Of a DNA stretch of 64,000 nucleotides, positions 61,634 through 64,000 are shown one piece after another. The translations under genes and the position numbers were made by a program. Each line of letters opens with the position of its first letter. Within the stretch, counting starts at the first letter, position 1. Below the pieces are notes generated by a model that was not told the DNA's origin, made no database searches, and was given only the letters and a program-made list of their open reading frames with translations. The stretch covers positions 204,731 through 268,730 of the forward strand of contig DDCH01000004.1 of the NCBI GenBank assembly GCA_002335055.1. The letters are read 5' to 3'. The stretch is from Sulfurimonas sp. UBA2011 (lineage in GTDB: Bacteria; Campylobacterota; Campylobacteria; Campylobacterales; Sulfurimonadaceae).

Positions 61634-62054
61634 GTAGTTCCTTGATAGCTATAGTTATTTCATCTTCGTTAATTGTAATAGTTTGTGCACTGTCATGCTC
61701 TAAGTCAAAAGTCCCTATTTTTATAAAATGAGGTGTACAAATAGTGTATGGATTCTCGGCTAATTCTTCAGCGATGACTTTTGCACTTCCTATAATAAGG
61801 TTAGCTGTCTCTAATGTCATATCTATAAGTGTCTCTTCATCACTCGCTTCTTCTTCTAAAAAAAGATATGAAACTCTCTGCATAAAAGCCTCATCTGAAG
61901 CGATATATACACGGTGCGAAGTACCATCCTGGACATCTATGTCTATATAAGCAATTAGTGTTCTCTTTTTGGAGAAACCTTCACTGACACTATGAGATTC
62001 CCTAATTTGGTGTATACAAAAATTTTCTGTTGCTTTTTTAATAGTTGTTAACAT
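61626..62054 (-). CDS. CheC/CheX-type or FliY N-domain protein
   Basis: 142 residues. SDEETLIDMTLETANLIIGS-like helix and AEELAENPYTICTPHFI are typical of the CheC-CheX-FliY phosphatase fold (E-x2-N motif: ETANLIIG and AEEL..N). In many Campylobacterota the FliY protein has such a domain fused to FliN; here the two halves seem to be separate genes in the same order. Could dephosphorylate CheY-P or just support the C-ring. First gene of the group. Confidence 0.7.
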   Translation of the reverse strand: MLTTIKKATENFCIHQIRESHSVSEGFSKKRTLIAYIDIDVQDGTSHRVYIASDEAFMQRVSYLFLEEEASDEETLIDMTLETANLIIGSAKVIAEELAENPYTICTPHFIKIGTFDLEHDSAQTITINEDEITIAIKELHD

Positions 62055-62148
62055 TTACGAAGCCTTTAAATTATTCTAATAGATTATACTTTAACAAAAC
62101 ACAAAGCAAAATAAAATGGTATAATTCCCGAAAAAATATAGGTGATAT

Positions 62149-62880
62149 ATGCTTGAACTAAGCTTTATAGGGATTATTGTCGGTATTCTATCTGGTTTTT
62201 TTGGTATTGGTGGTGGCACTGTTCTTATACCACTCCTACTGCTTTTAGGTTATGAGATAAAAGTAGCCATTGGTATTTCAGTAATACAGATGGCTTTTAG
62301 TTCTGTTTATGGATCTTATCTTAACAACAAAAAAGGTAGTTTAGATATATCAATGGTTTTGTATATTGGTATAGGTGGTTTTATCGGAGCACTTTTTAGT
62401 GGAGTACTTACAGCTGTATTTAGTGCGAGAACTTTAGAGTTTATATTTTTAGCTTTTGCTATTTTTGCACTGCTGAGACTTTTTTTAAAAACGCAAGAGC
62501 ATCAAGAGCAAAAAGAGGTACATAAACTTTTACTACTTCTTATAGGTTTTTTACTTGGTGCTTTGAGTATGACTATCGGAGTAGGTGGAAGTATTATTCT
62601 TATTCCAGTTTTAGTTGGGTTTTTACATGTGCCTCTTAAGAAGGCAGTTTCAGCAGGACTCTTTTTTGTTATGTTCTCCTCAGTGTCTGGTTTAATTGCC
62701 CACTCTATAGAAGAGCATGTAGATTATGAGAGTGGAATTATCATTGGTATGGCCTCTTTAGTGGGGGTTTATGCAGGTATACATTTAAAAGATACTGTAG
62801 GTGTTAAACTACAAAAAAATCTATTAGTAATATTTTACATGCTTGTGGTAGCATATTTAATACAGAGAATATTTATATAA
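62149..62880 (+). CDS. TauE/SafE-family permease
   Basis: 243 residues, about seven or eight membrane spans with two repeats: GILSGFFGIGGGTVLIPLLL (about 8-27) and LLGALSMTIGVGGSIILIPV (about 134-153), the family's paired GxGGG/GVGG motifs. Exports sulfite, sulfoacetate or related organosulfonates in studied members. RBS AGGTGATAT. With the sulfite dehydrogenase gene interrupted elsewhere in the window, sulfite export would make sense, but substrate is unproven. Confidence 0.88.
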   Translation: MLELSFIGIIVGILSGFFGIGGGTVLIPLLLLLGYEIKVAIGISVIQMAFSSVYGSYLNNKKGSLDISMVLYIGIGGFIGALFSGVLTAVFSARTLEFIFLAFAIFALLRLFLKTQEHQEQKEVHKLLLLLIGFLLGALSMTIGVGGSIILIPVLVGFLHVPLKKAVSAGLFFVMFSSVSGLIAHSIEEHVDYESGIIIGMASLVGVYAGIHLKDTVGVKLQKNLLVIFYMLVVAYLIQRIFI

Positions 62881-62898
62881 GTTTATAGGATAAATGAT

Positions 62899-64000
62899 TT
62901 GAAAAAACAAGATAGTATAGTTATAACGGGTGCAAGAGAAAATAATTTAAAAAATATTAATTTAACGATTCCAAAAAACCAGTTAGTTGTAATGACAGGT
63001 ATAAGTGGTAGCGGAAAATCTACACTTGCGTTTGACACTCTTTATGCTGAAGGACAACGTCGTTATATGGAGTCTCTCTCCTCATATGCTAGACAGTTTT
63101 TAGATCGTGTTGGAAAGCCTGATGTAGATAAGATAGAGGGTCTTACACCAGCTATCGCGATAGACCAAAAAACTACAAGTAAAAATCCACGTTCAACTGT
63201 TGGAACTATCACAGAAATATATGACTACTTTAGACTTCTTTATGCCCGTGTTGGGATACAGCACTGTCATAAATGTCATAAGGTTATTTCACAAATGTCA
63301 GCTGCCGATATCATTGGTGAAGTGCATAAACTCCCACAAAATGCAAAACTAGTACTCTTAGCTCCACTAGTACGTGAGAAAAAAGGTTCATATGCAGATA
63401 TGCTTGAATCACTTGTTCATAAAGGGTATGTTAGAGCTATGATTGATGGTGTAATGGTTCGTCTTGATGAAGAGATAGAACTAAGTAAGACAAAAAAACA
63501 TACTATTAAAGTTGTAGTTGACCGTGTTGTTGTGAAACCTGAGAACATAGAAAGAATCGCTGCTGATGTTGAAAAAGCACTTAAAGAGTCTTATGGTGAG
63601 TTAGAGATAGATATCTTAAACCACGAAGAACTTGACTGTAAAGCACATATGCATTACTCAGAACATAATGCTTGTTTTGATTGTAAGATAAGTTTTGATC
63701 CACTCGAACCACTCTCTTTCTCGTTTAACTCTCCTAAGGGTGCCTGTTCTGAATGTGATGGTTTGGGTCTGCGTTATGCTTTAGACCAAGAGAAGATAAT
63801 TGACCAAGATTTAAGTATAGAAAAGGGTGCTGTTAAAATTGTATATGGTTTTAATAAGGGTTATTATTTTACATTTTTAAAAGGCTTCTGTGCTCATAAT
63901 GGCATAGATATTACTGTGCCATATTCATCACTTGAGGAGTATCAGAAAAAGGCTATTTTACATGGAAATATTGATGAAGTTACTTTTCTTTGGAAAAAGC
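62899..64000 (+). CDS. uvrA: Excinuclease ABC subunit A, N-terminal part
   Basis: About 367 codons to the window edge. ITGARENNLKNINLTIPK, Walker A GISGSGKSTL (about 35-44), AEGQRRYMESLSSYARQFL, and the zinc-module cysteines near CHKCHK and later CSECDGLGL. Starts at TTG 62899 with AGGA eight bases before; the nearby ATG at 62894 is out of frame. DNA damage recognition in nucleotide excision repair. Incomplete only because the window ends. Confidence 0.95.
   Translation, partial: MKKQDSIVITGARENNLKNINLTIPKNQLVVMTGISGSGKSTLAFDTLYAEGQRRYMESLSSYARQFLDRVGKPDVDKIEGLTPAIAIDQKTTSKNPRSTVGTITEIYDYFRLLYARVGIQHCHKCHKVISQMSAADIIGEVHKLPQNAKLVLLAPLVREKKGSYADMLESLVHKGYVRAMIDGVMVRLDEEIELSKTKKHTIKVVVDRVVVKPENIERIAADVEKALKESYGELEIDILNHEELDCKAHMHYSEHNACFDCKISFDPLEPLSFSFNSPKGACSECDGLGLRYALDQEKIIDQDLSIEKGAVKIVYGFNKGYYFTFLKGFCAHNGIDITVPYSSLEEYQKKAILHGNIDEVTFLWKK

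Overview
This is a low-GC, densely packed bacterial segment. It most resembles a chemolithoautotrophic Campylobacterota of the Sulfurimonas/Sulfurovum type; that placement is inferred from gene content and order, not from a phylogeny. Pointers are the cysS / murJ / ruvA / ddl / hydrolase / murF neighbourhood, a short epsilon-type RecO, a RibBA with a degenerate second domain, the carboxyspermidine route to polyamines, a FliO/FliN/CheC-like flagellar switch group, sulfite oxidation genes, and carbon-fixation enzymes of the reductive TCA cycle.

Layout. 1-12 kb: DUF4136 tail, methyltransferase, cysS, a small probably leaderless membrane gene plus an outer-membrane barrel, a DsrE-family protein, murJ, then a tight ruvA-ddl-hydrolase-murF-TRAP(QM) run. 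12-16 kb: a zone of decay (YeeE/YedE transporter remnant, a fragment of a periplasmic protein, a sulfite dehydrogenase gene with a nonsense codon) around intact thiamine-binding, HIT and cytochrome c genes and two tRNAs. 16-19 kb: trigger factor with LRR protein, truncated globin and a hypothetical behind it. 19-34 kb: a carbon-fixation island. Two five-subunit 2-oxoacid:ferredoxin oxidoreductase operons (minus strand E-A-B-G-D, plus strand D-E-A-B-G) flank a DabA/DabB dissolved inorganic carbon transporter operon. That operon also encodes an uncharacterised membrane protein between dabB and dabA and two paralogous small cysteine-containing proteins; a G3E GTPase follows the second oxidoreductase operon. 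34-39 kb: ribBA, apbE, two His-containing membrane proteins, an FMN-binding protein and a porin, together a candidate flavinylated redox module. 39-50 kb: DUF695/RraB, an MFS-acyltransferase fusion, dgkA, a carboxyspermidine dehydrogenase/decarboxylase operon bracketed by two patatin-phospholipase fragments, SelO, AlkD-like, RecO. 50-64 kb: gltB with only a scrap of gltD left, an accD-thiE-rlmH-dksA-dusB operon, fliO-fliN-cheC-like, a TauE/SafE permease and the start of uvrA.

How it works together. The oxidoreductases use reduced ferredoxin to carboxylate acetyl-CoA and succinyl-CoA. The Dab proteins supply inorganic carbon by coupling a beta-carbonic-anhydrase-like Zn site (DabA) to a cation-conducting membrane subunit (DabB). 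AccD then commits acetyl-CoA to lipids. Both transport and fixation are therefore encoded within about 14 kb.

Another notable property is decay: seven recognisable gene remnants or nonsense-interrupted genes in 64 kb, several linked to sulfur transport or oxidation, signalling and nitrogen assimilation. I infer relaxed selection, possibly a recent niche change or host association; read-level errors should be excluded for the two single-base nonsense cases.
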